From positions 1 to 64,000 of the forward strand of contig JAJOLK010000014.1 of assembly GCA_021173225.1 (NCBI GenBank): DNA of 64,000 bases. Direction: 5' to 3'. Position numbers and translations under genes: made by a program. Positions within the stretch are counted from its first letter, which is position 1. Each line of letters starts with the position of its first letter. Of this stretch, positions 24,965-36,595 are shown in pieces. Origin of the DNA: Phycisphaerales bacterium PN19_bin_20. GTDB taxonomy: Bacteria; Planctomycetota; Phycisphaerae; Phycisphaerales; UBA1924. The notes under the pieces are model-generated. The model saw only the letters and a program-made list of their open reading frames with translations, was not told where the DNA came from and did not search any database.

Positions 24965-26221
24965 CTACCGGCTGCTCCACTTCATCCCCATCCCAAGTCG
25001 GCTCAGGTTCTTGCAACCGTCCTCGGTAATCAAATAGTCGTCCTCAAGCCGCACGCCGCCCACCCCAGGCAAGTAAATCCCGGGTTCGACAGTCACCACC
25101 ATCCCCGCCTTGAGCTCTTGCCCCTCGCCGATATGGCTCAGCCGCGGCTCCTCGTGAATATCCAGCCCAATCCCGTGCCCCAGTGAATGCGAGAACCGCT
25201 CGCCAAAGCCCGCCTCCGCGATCACATCTCGCGCCACCTTGTCAACGGCCTTGCCAGTCACGCCAGGCCGCAGCGCCGCCGCCGACGTCACATGCGCCCG
25301 CTCAACCACCGCAAAGACCTCCGCGATCGCCTTGGGCCACTTGCCCCAGCACACTACACGTGTCATGTCGCCGTGATACCCACCCACCACCGCGCCCCAG
25401 TCAATCAGCAACGGCACGCCGGGCTTGATGATCCCCTTGCCCGCGCGATAGTGCGGCAGGCTCCCGTTCGCCCCCGCGCCCGCGATGGTCTCAAAGCTCG
25501 CCTCAGTCGCGCCACCCATCTTCATCTCGTACTCGAGCATCGCTGCAAAGTGCGCCTCGGTCAGCTTACCGCTCTTCTTGATGATCTTGCCCGCCTCCGC
25601 CAGCGCACTCTCCAGCGCCGCCTCCTGCACCGCGATGGCCTTCTTGATCAAGCCCACCTCGCCCGCGTCCTTGATGATCCGAAGCGCCCCAACCACGCCG
25701 CTGGTCTCCACCAGCTTCACGCCCCCGGCCTTGCCAGACCGCAACGCCTTGGCGATCAGCCCACGCCGCGCCAGCGTCACGCTCTCACCCTGCAGGCCCA
25801 GCGCCGCAAGGTCAAGCTCAGTGCAGATCTGCGCCAGCGCGTCAACGATCGTCCCGCCGCGGATGTGCACACGCACCGCCCCGCCCTTGGACACATCCAG
25901 CGGCGCCAGCTCCTCGGCAAACCGCCCGTCGCTAATAAGCACGTGCCCGCGGCCACTGACCACCAGCCACGAATCACCACCCAAAAAGCCAGTCAGGTAC
26001 CCAACATCCTTCGGGTTCGTTACCAGTAGCCCCGCCCGCACGCCCGAAAGCTCGCCGCCCGCCAGGCCCGACAGCACCCGGCCCAGCCGCGCCTGGAAGG
26101 TCGTACCCCCCCCTCCAGCACCACCCCCAATACCCCCACCTGCACCCTCATTTGCTGAAGATGACCGCCCTTTGGCGGAAGATGCGGGCACAGCTTGACG
26201 GCGAGGAGTTCTGCTAGCCAT
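24965..26221 (-). CDS. M24-family Xaa-Pro peptidase (PepQ/PepP type)
   Basis: About 418 residues from ATG 26221. A Gly/Ser/Ala leader is followed by a creatinase-type N-terminal domain (LLVTNPKDVGYLTGFLGGDSW) and the pita-bread catalytic domain: metal Asp in LLIDWGAVVGGYHGDMTRV (both Asp), His in FSHSLGHGIGLDIHEEP, Glu in VTVEPGIYLPG and the last Glu in RLEDDYLIT. It removes N-terminal residues before proline in the cytoplasm. A longer start at 26320 is possible. It lies about 110 bp upstream of accB on the same strand. Confidence 0.93.
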   Translation of the reverse strand: MASRTPRRQAVPASSAKGRSSSANEGAGGGIGGGAGGGGTTFQARLGRVLSGLAGGELSGVRAGLLVTNPKDVGYLTGFLGGDSWLVVSGRGHVLISDGRFAEELAPLDVSKGGAVRVHIRGGTIVDALAQICTELDLAALGLQGESVTLARRGLIAKALRSGKAGGVKLVETSGVVGALRIIKDAGEVGLIKKAIAVQEAALESALAEAGKIIKKSGKLTEAHFAAMLEYEMKMGGATEASFETIAGAGANGSLPHYRAGKGIIKPGVPLLIDWGAVVGGYHGDMTRVVCWGKWPKAIAEVFAVVERAHVTSAAALRPGVTGKAVDKVARDVIAEAGFGERFSHSLGHGIGLDIHEEPRLSHIGEGQELKAGMVVTVEPGIYLPGVGGVRLEDDYLITEDGCKNLSRLGMGMKWSSR

Positions 26222-26384
26222 AGGGAAGGGGCCATGATACCCAGCCCACGCCCCGGCTTCATCCCCGCCCCGCCCAGCACCTGCCCGCCGCCTCCAAAGA
26301 CCCTCAAGAGCCCCCATCACAGCGCAAGATCGCCCCTAGATCACGCGCGTACGCCCGATCACCCCGTCGCGGGTACGCTCCGGT

Positions 26385-28151
26385 GTGCCCCAAGGCCACC
26401 CCAAACTACCCGCCCTCCCGCGCCGTCGCACCGCCCCAAACTGGGCCGCCCTCGCGCTGCTGGCCGTGGGGATCGCCCTCATCGCGGGCCCACTGATCCT
26501 CTCGCTCTGGCGCTCGCTGGCCCCATCTTCGGCCCCGCCCATGGCGCTGCTCAGCCCGCCACCGCCATTGGCCAGCCCAGAGCTCGCCTGGTCGCTCGGG
26601 GCACCCTTGGCCATCGCCCTCACCGCCACGGCACTTGCCTGGCCAACCTGCTGGCTGCTGCTGAGCCTGCCCCCACACCGCCGCCGAGCCCTCGCAATCT
26701 TGATCGCCCTGCCCGCCCTGATGCCCAGCACTCTCTCCTTCGCCGGCTGGGGTCTGCTTACCTCACCCGTCGGCCCCTTGCACGCCCTGCCTCAGATGCT
26801 CATCGCGCGCGGGAACCCTGAGCTACCCATCCTGCTCAACAAGCTCGTCGCGCTCGCCAGCCTCGCCCTCTGGCTCTGGCCCTTGAGCACCGCGCTGCTC
26901 TGGCCCGCCCTGCGATCAACCCCCGCCGGCGAGCTGGACGCCCTGGCCCAGTTGACCCCCTCATACCTCCGGCGCACGCGCACGTTGCTGGCCCGCCACC
27001 GCCGAAGCGTCCTGACCGCACTAGGCGTCGCCGCGCTGCTGGCCACCGGCGCAACTGTCCCGCTCCATCTCGCGCAGGTCCCGAGCCTGGGCGTCAGCCT
27101 TTGGGCCCGCCTGGCCCTAGACCCCACCGCCCGCTCGGCCTGGACTATCGCCTGGCCCCTGCTACCAACCTGCTTGGCACTAGCCATTGTTCTGGCCCGG
27201 CAGGCAAGCTGGCCCGCGCCCGCCGCCGCCGCAGTCGAGATCTCACGCGCCGCTCGCCCACTCCCAAACGCCCTCTGCGGGTCGCTCTGCTTGCTGGCCA
27301 TTGCGTGCGCTTTGGCGGGCCCGCTGCTTGCCGCCGTCACGCTCGCGGGCTCGCGCGGTAGTTATGCCCTCGCGTGGCAAGACCTCACCACCGTCACCCC
27401 GGGCTTTACCACCACCCCGCTGACGGCCTCCGCCCTCGTCGCGCTCCTGGTCGCCCTTGCCAGCTTCGCCCTGGGCGCGCTCGCACTCCGCGCCAGCGAA
27501 CCGCAGAACTCACCAACGCCCGTCGCACGCTGGACGCGGACCACCAACACTTCGCGCCCAGCGATTTCGCTCACGGCACCGCTCTCGCTCACCCTCACGC
27601 TGACTGTGGCGATCCTGGCTCTAGGTGCATCGCTCCCGGGCGTATTGATCGGTGCTGCCATCGCCGGCACAATCGCCACCCTCACCGCAACCCTCGGCCT
27701 GCTCGTCGGTCAAGATCTCACCCTTGGCGTCTTCGCCGTCGCCCTCGGGCACATCGCGCGGCTCGCGCTCATCCCCGTACTGGCCGGTTTGGTGCTGGCC
27801 CGCCTCGAGCCCCCAGAGCTTGCCGAAACGCGCCGCCAGCTCGCCGGGCCCGGCCTGCGCCCCTGGTTCCGCACAACCCTGCGCCCCGCCCTCGCGCCGT
27901 TGGCCGCCTGCGCCCTCGCCTGCGCGGCACTCAGCCTGCACGAGATCGAGGCCACGATCCAGCTCCAGCCCCCGGGCTATCGGGGCGTCGCCCAGCTGTT
28001 GCTTGACTACCTGCACATGAACTCGGCCCGCCAGCTTGGCGCAACCCTGACCATCATCATCGGTGCCGCGCTGGCCCTGGCCCTCTTGGGCGCTGGCGTG
28101 GCGGGGGCGCGACTCTGGCGGGGGCGATGGACCGAAACGCCAGGAACCTAG
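26385..28151 (+). CDS. Fused iron-type ABC transporter permease
   Basis: About 588 residues from GTG 26385, with about 12 hydrophobic segments in two halves. Each half has a degenerate EAA-like loop for the ATPase: one after ELDALAQLTPSYLRRTRTLL and one at ETRRQLAGPGLRPWFRTTLRPAL. This double-permease layout is that of FbpB/ThiP-type importers for ferric iron or thiamine. No ATPase or binding protein is adjacent, so it may pair with one elsewhere or have drifted. It overlaps the next frame by 25 bp only if that gene starts at 28127. Confidence 0.72.
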   Translation: MPQGHPKLPALPRRRTAPNWAALALLAVGIALIAGPLILSLWRSLAPSSAPPMALLSPPPPLASPELAWSLGAPLAIALTATALAWPTCWLLLSLPPHRRRALAILIALPALMPSTLSFAGWGLLTSPVGPLHALPQMLIARGNPELPILLNKLVALASLALWLWPLSTALLWPALRSTPAGELDALAQLTPSYLRRTRTLLARHRRSVLTALGVAALLATGATVPLHLAQVPSLGVSLWARLALDPTARSAWTIAWPLLPTCLALAIVLARQASWPAPAAAAVEISRAARPLPNALCGSLCLLAIACALAGPLLAAVTLAGSRGSYALAWQDLTTVTPGFTTTPLTASALVALLVALASFALGALALRASEPQNSPTPVARWTRTTNTSRPAISLTAPLSLTLTLTVAILALGASLPGVLIGAAIAGTIATLTATLGLLVGQDLTLGVFAVALGHIARLALIPVLAGLVLARLEPPELAETRRQLAGPGLRPWFRTTLRPALAPLAACALACAALSLHEIEATIQLQPPGYRGVAQLLLDYLHMNSARQLGATLTIIIGAALALALLGAGVAGARLWRGRWTETPGT

Positions 28152-28234
28152 CGGTGAACGCCGCGGCTTTGCGCAGTCTTGCGCACCTCGGGCCCGAAAC
28201 GCGATCCGCCGGGCGACTTCGTGCGTCTGGCGTT

Positions 28235-29488
28235 ATGCTGTTGCAATGGGTGGGCCATCTGGTTGCTTGGTCCGGGGTGCGCTTGGTCTGGTGTGCTTGG
28301 GGGGGTTCGCTGGTGAGGATCGCTGCGTCACAGCCTGTCGTCGGCCAGCTCGCGCAGAGTGCGCGGCCTTGGCTGCGCGCGGGCCACTCGCGCCTGCTCT
28401 CACTTTCATTGACCTTGCCCCTCACTCTCGCGCTCGCGCCGTTCATCGTCGCGTGCGACGCCCACGACTATGGCGCTGCCAACGCGCCCGGCGAGCCGAT
28501 GAAGCCGGGCACGAGCCTCGGCGGGCCGGGCAACGGGCCGGGCCTGTTCAGCAAGCCACGCGCGATCGATACCGACGGCACGCACCTGGTGGTCATCGAC
28601 CGCTCGGGCCGCGTGCAGGTCATCGATCCAAACTCAGGCCGCGGACTGGCCTTCTGGCGCTTGCCGGACATGAGCGGCGGCTTCCCCACCGGCGTCACAG
28701 TCGCGCCATCACCCACCGGCGACGGGACCACGGCGGTCTGGATTGCCGACACGCACAACCACCGCGTCAGCGTCTACGCCATGCCGACACTTGACAACGG
28801 CGCCTGGCTGCTGGCACCAACCAACCCCGCGCTGCTGCTGCGGTTTGGTGGCATCGGCGATGGCCCCGGCAAGTTCACCTACCCCAGCGACATCGCGGTC
28901 CTGACCGGGCCCGACGGCAAGAGCATCGATCGCGTCTACGTCAGCGAGTTTGGCGGGCACGACCGCGTCAGCATCTTCACCTTGAGCAGCACACCCGCGG
29001 GCGAGCTGGCCGCGAAGTTTGTCAGCAGCTTTGGCGTTGAAGGCCCGCCCAGCGACACGGCCATCACCTTCCAGCGTCCGCAAGGCATGAATTTCTTGAA
29101 CCTACCCGTCGGGCCGCGCAGTCAGCGGCGCACGCGACTGTTGCTCAGCGACTCGATCAACCACCGCCTGGGCGTGTTTGAGCTTGATGGCGCGCTGGTT
29201 CGGTGGTTCGATACGCCGGGGCAGTTCCTGCACCCGCGCGGGATCGAGGTCCTCGCCGACGGCTCGGCGCTGGTGGTTGAGTTTGGCCGCAACCGCGTGC
29301 AGCGCATCGACACGCAGACGGGCGCGACGCTGGGAGTGTGGGGCCGCGCGGGGCGCGGGCTTGGTGAGCTGGCCGAGCCGTGGACCCTTTGCAGCGTCGG
29401 GGGCGTGACGTTTGTGGTTGACGCGCTGAATCATCGGTTGGTGCGGATGCAGACCCCAAGGCCTGACTGGAGGCCGGCGAGCCCGTGA
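28235..29488 (+). CDS. NHL-repeat (beta-propeller) lipoprotein
   Basis: About 417 residues from ATG 28235; the signal/lipobox region (LTLPLTLALAPFIVAC) begins about 50 residues later, so a downstream GTG start is also possible. The body has about five NHL blades: GPGNGPGLFSKPRAI, GDGPGKFTYPSDIAV, FQRPQGMNFL, GQFLHPRGIEVL and RGLGELAEPWTLC, with ADTHNHRV- and NHRLGVFEL-type ends. Such propellers bind proteins or ligands outside the cytoplasm. Its TGA overlaps the start of the VWA gene by 4 bp, indicating an operon. Confidence 0.8.
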   Translation: MLLQWVGHLVAWSGVRLVWCAWGGSLVRIAASQPVVGQLAQSARPWLRAGHSRLLSLSLTLPLTLALAPFIVACDAHDYGAANAPGEPMKPGTSLGGPGNGPGLFSKPRAIDTDGTHLVVIDRSGRVQVIDPNSGRGLAFWRLPDMSGGFPTGVTVAPSPTGDGTTAVWIADTHNHRVSVYAMPTLDNGAWLLAPTNPALLLRFGGIGDGPGKFTYPSDIAVLTGPDGKSIDRVYVSEFGGHDRVSIFTLSSTPAGELAAKFVSSFGVEGPPSDTAITFQRPQGMNFLNLPVGPRSQRRTRLLLSDSINHRLGVFELDGALVRWFDTPGQFLHPRGIEVLADGSALVVEFGRNRVQRIDTQTGATLGVWGRAGRGLGELAEPWTLCSVGGVTFVVDALNHRLVRMQTPRPDWRPASP

Positions 29489-32400
29489 GCGAAACGATCA
29501 CCATCCTGAGCTTCGCGCAAGCTGTTCCCACGTTGGGCTTTGGCCTCGGCCCGCTCGCGTTTGAGCGGCCGCTGTGGTGGCTGGTCTACCTGCCTGTGTC
29601 GGCACTGATCCTGCTGATTGCCCGGCGAACCCTCAGCGGCGGCACCTCGCGCACACGCCTGTGGGCGCTAGGCCTCCGCCTGCTGCTGGCGGCGGTGCTG
29701 GTGGGCGTGCTGGCCCGCCCGCAGCTTCGGCGTGTGGCCAAAGACCTGGCGGTGACGTTCATCGTGGATGTCTCGCGCAGCCAGCCCAAGGACACACTCG
29801 CGGCCGCGCAGAAGCTCATCCGCGAAGGGACCATTGGCGCACGCGGGGACGACCTGGTCGGGCTCGTCACAGTCGGGCGCGAGGCGGGCATCCAGAAGGT
29901 TCCCGCGCTGATCCGCCAGGCCAGCCTTGATACGCCCGCGCAGGTCCGCACCGACGCGACCGACCTGGCCTCGGGCGTGCGCGCGGCGCTGAGCATCATG
30001 CCGCCGGGTGTCGCGGGCCGGCTGGTGCTCTTGAGCGACGGGAACGAAACGGCGGGCGACCTGCTGCGTGCGGCCCGAGCGGCCGAGGCTGGCAAGGTGC
30101 CTATCGACGTGCTGCCGACGCGGTACACCATCGAGCGTGAGGTGATCGCCGACCGGATCATCGCGCCGGCTACCGCGCGCCCGGGCGAGGTTGCGCCGCT
30201 GCGCGTGGTGCTGGTGGCGACCAAGCCCACCACCGGCAAGCTGACGCTGCTGATGAACGGCCAGCCCGTTGACCTTGACCCCGGCGCGCCGGGGGCGAGC
30301 CTGGCGGTCTCGCTCAAGGCGGGCACGAACGTTGAGCCGGTCGCGGTGCGACTGCCTGACCGCGGGCCGGTGCAGTTTCAGGCGACCTTTGAGCCCGACG
30401 GCGCGTCACCTGGTGCGCCGGGCGCGGGCGACACGCTGGGCGAGAACAACTCGGCCCTGGCGGTAACGTTCATCGGCGGGCAGGGCCGCGTGCTGGTGCT
30501 GACAAGCCGCGGCGATGAGGCCAACGCGCTCAGCGGTGCGCTGGCCGCGCCGGGGCGGAGCATCGACCAGCGGACACCCGCGGACGGCTGGGCGAGCATC
30601 GCGGAGCTTGGCAGCTTTGAGTGTGTGGTGCTGGTGAACGCGGCGGCGTTTGAGTTCAGCCAGAAGCAGCAGGAAGAGCTGCGCTCGTACGTGCACGACC
30701 TGGGCGGCGGGTTGGTGATTGTCGGCGGCGATCAGAGCTATGGGGCGGGCGGGTGGATCGGCAGCACACTGGCGGAGGTGATGCCCTTGAAGCTTGACCC
30801 GCCGCAGAAGCGGCAGATGCCGCGCGGCGCGCTGGCGCTGGTCATGCATAGCTGCGAGGCGCCGGAGGGGAACTTTTGGGGGCGGCGCACGGCCGAGGCG
30901 GCGATCAAGGCGCTCCAGGGGCAAGACCTTGCGGGCGTGGTCGAGTACGACTGGGGCAGGGGGGGCGGGCACTGGGTGTATCCGATGAGCGTGCTGGGTG
31001 ATAAGTCTGCCGCGCTGCGGTCGCTGCAGGCGCTGACCTTCGGCGACGCGCCGAGCTTTGACGACATGATGAGCAAGGTCATTGTCGAGATGAAGAAGGT
31101 GCAGGCGGGGCAGAAGCACACGATCATCATCAGTGACGGGGACCCCAGCGGGCCCAGCGCGGCGCTGCTGCGCGAGTTTGTCGACAACAAGGTCTCGATC
31201 AGTACGGTGGCGGTCTTCCCGCATCCCGGCGCGGTGGGCGACTTGCGGAAGATGGAGCGGATCGCCAAGGCGACCGGCGGCAGCTACTACGAGATCACCC
31301 AGCAGGGGCAGCTCAATAGCCTGCCGGAGATCTTCATCAAGGAGGCGCAGACGGTCAAGCGGTCTTTGATCTGGGAGGGAGACCCCACGGCGCTGACGCA
31401 GACATCTGTGACCGACGGGCTGCGTGGCATCGTGGGGCTGCCGCGGGTGCAGGGGTACGTGGTGACCAGCGACCGCGAGGGCCTGAGCCAGGTGGTGCTT
31501 CGTGGGCCTGAGAACGATCCGCTGCTGGCGCAGTGGCAGCACGGGCTTGGGCGCGTGGTGGTGTGGACAAGCGACGCGACGAGCAAGTGGACGCCGGCGT
31601 GGCAGAGCTGGGCGCAGTACCGGCAGTTCTGGGATCAGCACCTGCGCTGGGCGATGCGGCCGGCGAGTGACCCGAACGTGCGTGTGGTGACCAGCGACCG
31701 GGGCGACCGGACGCAGATTATCGTCGAGGCGACCGACGCGGAGGGTGAGCGGCTGAACTTCTTGCGCTGGCAAGCGCGGGCCGTGACGCCCGAGGGCGCG
31801 AGCGTGGCGTTTGACCTGGTGCAGGCGGGCCCGGGGCGGTACGAGGCGACGCTGGATACGGCACGCGCGGGGGCGTACACGCTGAACATGAACTATCAGC
31901 GCCCGGGGGGCGACGGCGCGGCCGGTCAGGGTGGCGGACAGGGCGGAAATCAGCGGGGTGCGGTTCAGGCGGCGGTGACCAGGCCGTTTGCAGATGAGTT
32001 CCGTTCACTGCGCGACAACGCCGCGCTGCTGGAGCAGGTGGCGCAGCGGACGGGCGGGCGCGTGCTCTCTGGGGCTGACGCGGCGAAGTTGTGGGACCGC
32101 CAGAGCGTGACTATGCCGATCAGCCTGCGGCCGATCTGGCTGGCGGCGCTGGTTGGCGCGCTGGGCCTGCTGCTGACGGATGTAGCGGTGCGGCGCGTGC
32201 GGATCGACGTCGCCGGTGCGTGGCGGCGAGTGGGCAAGCTGTGGGGCCGAGCCCAGAGTGCCAAGGCCGGGCAGACCGAGGGGCTGGCGGCGGCGCGCGA
32301 GAAGGCCCGCGCGGACCTGCGGCGGCGCGAGCGCGGCGAGCGGGTCGGCGAGTCTGTGGCGCTGGACGCGAGCGAAGCTGGTGCCGGGGTGAGCGCGGCG

Positions 32401-32613
32401 CGGGGTGCGAAGTTTGAAGCGACCAAGGCCGAGCTTGAGGCCGCGGCCAAGAGCGCGGGCGCGATTGTGGACCAGCCGAGCGGGGCTGGGTCGGGCCCGG
32501 CGGCGCCGATTGTCACGCGTAGCGAGCCGGGCGAGCAGGCCGAGGATGAGGGTGGGATCTCACGGCTGAAGAAGGCTAAACAGCGTGCGCAGGATGAGTT
32601 GAAGGAGGAGTGA
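29485..32613 (+). CDS. Large VWA-domain membrane protein with glutamine-amidotransferase-like core
   Basis: About 1042 residues from GTG 29485. Two N-terminal membrane helices (WWLVYLPVSALILLIA; LGLRLLLAAVLVGVLA) precede a VWA domain (FIVDVSRSQPKD, VLLSDGNETAGD). A second region has a GATase-like strand (YVHDLGGGLVIVGGDQSYGAGGW) and another VWA-like part (HTIIISDGDPSGP). A late helix near residues 880-900 and a charged helical tail (RRRERGERVG) end it. The family is common in planctomycetes, with no fixed function; it resembles BatA-like stress or complex-assembly proteins. Overlap with the NHL gene suggests the two act together. Confidence 0.85.
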   Translation: MSETITILSFAQAVPTLGFGLGPLAFERPLWWLVYLPVSALILLIARRTLSGGTSRTRLWALGLRLLLAAVLVGVLARPQLRRVAKDLAVTFIVDVSRSQPKDTLAAAQKLIREGTIGARGDDLVGLVTVGREAGIQKVPALIRQASLDTPAQVRTDATDLASGVRAALSIMPPGVAGRLVLLSDGNETAGDLLRAARAAEAGKVPIDVLPTRYTIEREVIADRIIAPATARPGEVAPLRVVLVATKPTTGKLTLLMNGQPVDLDPGAPGASLAVSLKAGTNVEPVAVRLPDRGPVQFQATFEPDGASPGAPGAGDTLGENNSALAVTFIGGQGRVLVLTSRGDEANALSGALAAPGRSIDQRTPADGWASIAELGSFECVVLVNAAAFEFSQKQQEELRSYVHDLGGGLVIVGGDQSYGAGGWIGSTLAEVMPLKLDPPQKRQMPRGALALVMHSCEAPEGNFWGRRTAEAAIKALQGQDLAGVVEYDWGRGGGHWVYPMSVLGDKSAALRSLQALTFGDAPSFDDMMSKVIVEMKKVQAGQKHTIIISDGDPSGPSAALLREFVDNKVSISTVAVFPHPGAVGDLRKMERIAKATGGSYYEITQQGQLNSLPEIFIKEAQTVKRSLIWEGDPTALTQTSVTDGLRGIVGLPRVQGYVVTSDREGLSQVVLRGPENDPLLAQWQHGLGRVVVWTSDATSKWTPAWQSWAQYRQFWDQHLRWAMRPASDPNVRVVTSDRGDRTQIIVEATDAEGERLNFLRWQARAVTPEGASVAFDLVQAGPGRYEATLDTARAGAYTLNMNYQRPGGDGAAGQGGGQGGNQRGAVQAAVTRPFADEFRSLRDNAALLEQVAQRTGGRVLSGADAAKLWDRQSVTMPISLRPIWLAALVGALGLLLTDVAVRRVRIDVAGAWRRVGKLWGRAQSAKAGQTEGLAAAREKARADLRRRERGERVGESVALDASEAGAGVSAARGAKFEATKAELEAAAKSAGAIVDQPSGAGSGPAAPIVTRSEPGEQAEDEGGISRLKKAKQRAQDELKEE

Positions 32614-32654
32614 GGGGGGAGAGAGATCGAGAGAGGTCGGGCCTGCGGCCTGAA

Positions 32655-32673
32655 GGCAGGATGAAATCCTGCC
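32655..32673. terminator. Hairpin between convergent genes
   Basis: A perfect 8-bp stem GGCAGGAT / ATCCTGCC with a GAA loop, 41 bp after the VWA stop and 32 bp before the thiC stop. It can act in both directions; no T-run is evident. Confidence 0.55.
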
Positions 32674-32705
32674 CCACGCGAGGCAGAGGCAAGCACCGCG
32701 CGGGG

Positions 32706-35003
<2,298 letters not shown>

Positions 35004-35006
35004 TGA

Positions 35007-35097
35007 GCGCTTCCCTCCGCCGGTATGAGCCGGATCAGGTTCCACGGGTGCATCTCAGCGCCGGCCGAACAGTTTGGCTGGCGCGCCCCGAGCGGAT
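35007..35097 (-). promoter_or_regulatory. TPP (THI-box) riboswitch controlling thiC
   Basis: On the minus strand the conserved aptamer parts occur in order: CGCTCGGGG, then CTGAGATG, CACCCGTGGAACCTGATC, a CCGG...CCGG stem with TCATA, and the closing GGCGGAGGGAAGCG. CGCT and AGCG close P1. The closing GGAGGG lies 9 bases before the thiC ATG and is its only ribosome site, so thiamine pyrophosphate binding should block translation directly. Confidence 0.95.
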
Positions 35098-35134
35098 GAG
35101 CCGGAGTCTAGCGCGAGCGCGGGGGCGATGAGGC

Positions 35135-35680
35135 TCAGGGTTCCTCCGCGATCTGCCACTCCAGCTCGTCGAGGTCGGCGTTGACGGGGCGGCCCAGATG
35201 GCGGAGCATGTTCATGCACTGGGCGCGGTGGTGCATGCCGTGGTTGGTCACGTGGATGACGGCGGCGGCGACGGTGAAGGTCTCGGGCGGGTAGTCGGCG
35301 ATGGTCCAGGTTCGTGTGGTGTTGAGGGTTCCGTGGTCGCGGAGCTGAGCGACGAGGTGGGCGAAGTCGGGGGCGATGTCTTGAAGCTGGGCGCTGAACT
35401 CAGCAGCGGTGAAGCGCTTGGCTGGCGCGGGGTCTGTGTGCGAGGTCCGGCCGTCGAGGCGCGGGCGCAGGGGGCGCTCGCCGATGCGGTCTGCCCAGCG
35501 GTGCATGGCGCCGATGATGTGGGCGATGGTGTCGTGCAGTGAGCCGGGGCCGATGGGGAACTGCTGGTGGAACTGCGCCTCGGTCAGCGGGCGGCAGCGG
35601 TCGATGATCTGGGCGGTGGCCCAGCGATCATGGCCCAGCAGGATGTCGAAGGCATCTGTTGAGAGGGGCTTGGTGGGCAT
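35135..35680 (-). CDS. DinB-like four-helix metalloprotein (first of three)
   Basis: About 181 residues from ATG 35680 (MPTKPLSTDAFDILLGHDRWA). DinB fold marks: LLGHDRWATAQII (first His), SLHDTIAHIIGAMHRW (second His) and NHGMHHRAQCMNML (third His region). The metal-binding histidine triad appears intact. Relatives include bacillithiol/mycothiol S-transferases and unknown thiol transferases. An in-frame ATG at 35785 gives a basic leader that is less plausible. Confidence 0.85.
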   Translation of the reverse strand: MPTKPLSTDAFDILLGHDRWATAQIIDRCRPLTEAQFHQQFPIGPGSLHDTIAHIIGAMHRWADRIGERPLRPRLDGRTSHTDPAPAKRFTAAEFSAQLQDIAPDFAHLVAQLRDHGTLNTTRTWTIADYPPETFTVAAAVIHVTNHGMHHRAQCMNMLRHLGRPVNADLDELEWQIAEEP

Positions 35681-35965
35681 GGCGTAGTTTATCCTGATGG
35701 CGGTGACGGTCGCGCAGAGGGCGAGGCTGCGTCGTGCGTGTGATGTGCTGTTGCTTGGTAAAGCGCGATGCTCGTGCGGCATCAAGTTCGGGCGGCACAG
35801 AGGTCTTCCGAGGCTCGGCCGATCTGGGTGAAGGCGTAATTGAACCCGTTAGGCTCGAGACGGCGCGAGGTGATACCGCGGCCGTAAGGCGACAGCTCTG
35901 GATCGGTCCGCGGCACCAGTGGCGCACCGACGCGACCGCCCGCGCGGGGGGCGGGTGCGCAGGCG
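35681..35965 (+). other. Gene-free gap with a T-box-like motif
   Basis: About 285 bp between the first DinB gene start and the DUF1572 gene end. On the plus strand, AGGTGATACCGCGG (35868-35881) resembles the T-box antiterminator core, and CCGCGGCC (876-883 of 35k) can pair with GGTCCGCGG at 35905-35913 with one bulge. No synthetase gene follows on this strand, so a functional T-box is doubtful. Short ORFs in the region have no recognisable content. Confidence 0.25.
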
Positions 35966-36508
35966 CTAGCGGCTGGCGGTTTGTTGGCGCACGTGCTGGT
36001 TGAAGGCGTCGGAACCGCCGCGGGGGATGGTCAGGGTGGTCCAGGGCGTGGCGGACTGTGCGGCAAGGACTCGCGCGGTTTGGACGATCTGCCCGACGTG
36101 GTAGCTGGTGTGAGACAGCGACCGCGTGAGGGCCAGGGTGAGGGTGTGCGGCTGGTTGCGGATCGTGAGCACGCGGGGCAAGTCGGCGTCGGTGAGCGCG
36201 GCGAGCTGAGCCTCGAGCGCGTTCCAGCCAACGTCCCAGCAGGCGATAAGGGCTTGATGGTCGGCGAAGTCATCGACAAACTCGGTATCGCGGAGTCGCC
36301 AGGGCTTCTCGCCGTCGGTGGTCAGCGCGTCGGTCCAGCGCGAGCGAAGGTTGCCGCCGACGTGCTTCATGACGACGGCGACGGAGTTGACCTCGGGGTT
36401 CAGCGGCGTGCGGAGCTGGGCCCAGGTGAGGTGGGCGGCGGCCCTTTGGGCATAAGCGCGGTAGCGGGCGAACTCGTGCTCAAAGGCGCGGAGGGTTTCG
36501 CGCTGCAT
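35966..36508 (-). CDS. DUF1572/DinB-like protein (second of three)
   Basis: About 180 residues from ATG 36508. DUF1572 marks: AVVMKHVGGNLRSRWTDALT, WDVGWNALEAQL and SHTSYHVGQIVQTAR; the histidines at MKH, SH and YH fit the DinB metal site. Function unknown. It lies about 285 bp upstream of the first DinB gene on the same strand, and its start is about 90 bp from the divergent isoaspartyl peptidase gene. Confidence 0.82.
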   Translation of the reverse strand: MQRETLRAFEHEFARYRAYAQRAAAHLTWAQLRTPLNPEVNSVAVVMKHVGGNLRSRWTDALTTDGEKPWRLRDTEFVDDFADHQALIACWDVGWNALEAQLAALTDADLPRVLTIRNQPHTLTLALTRSLSHTSYHVGQIVQTARVLAAQSATPWTTLTIPRGGSDAFNQHVRQQTASR

Positions 36509-36595
36509 GGTCGCTCCGCGTGAGGGAACAGGGGCAGGAGGGTGGGGAAATCATCGGGCGCAAAGGCGGGGGAGCGAGACTGTACACTTATGGGT

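Noticed and set aside
30406-31773. 455-residue minus-strand frame within the VWA gene
   Set aside because: Pro/Arg/His-rich antisense translation; the plus strand has a real domain structure.
35838-35860. Possible tRNA T-arm on the minus strand (GGTTCAATTA)
   Set aside because: The base that should pair with the loop-closing G is A, and no other tRNA arms are present.
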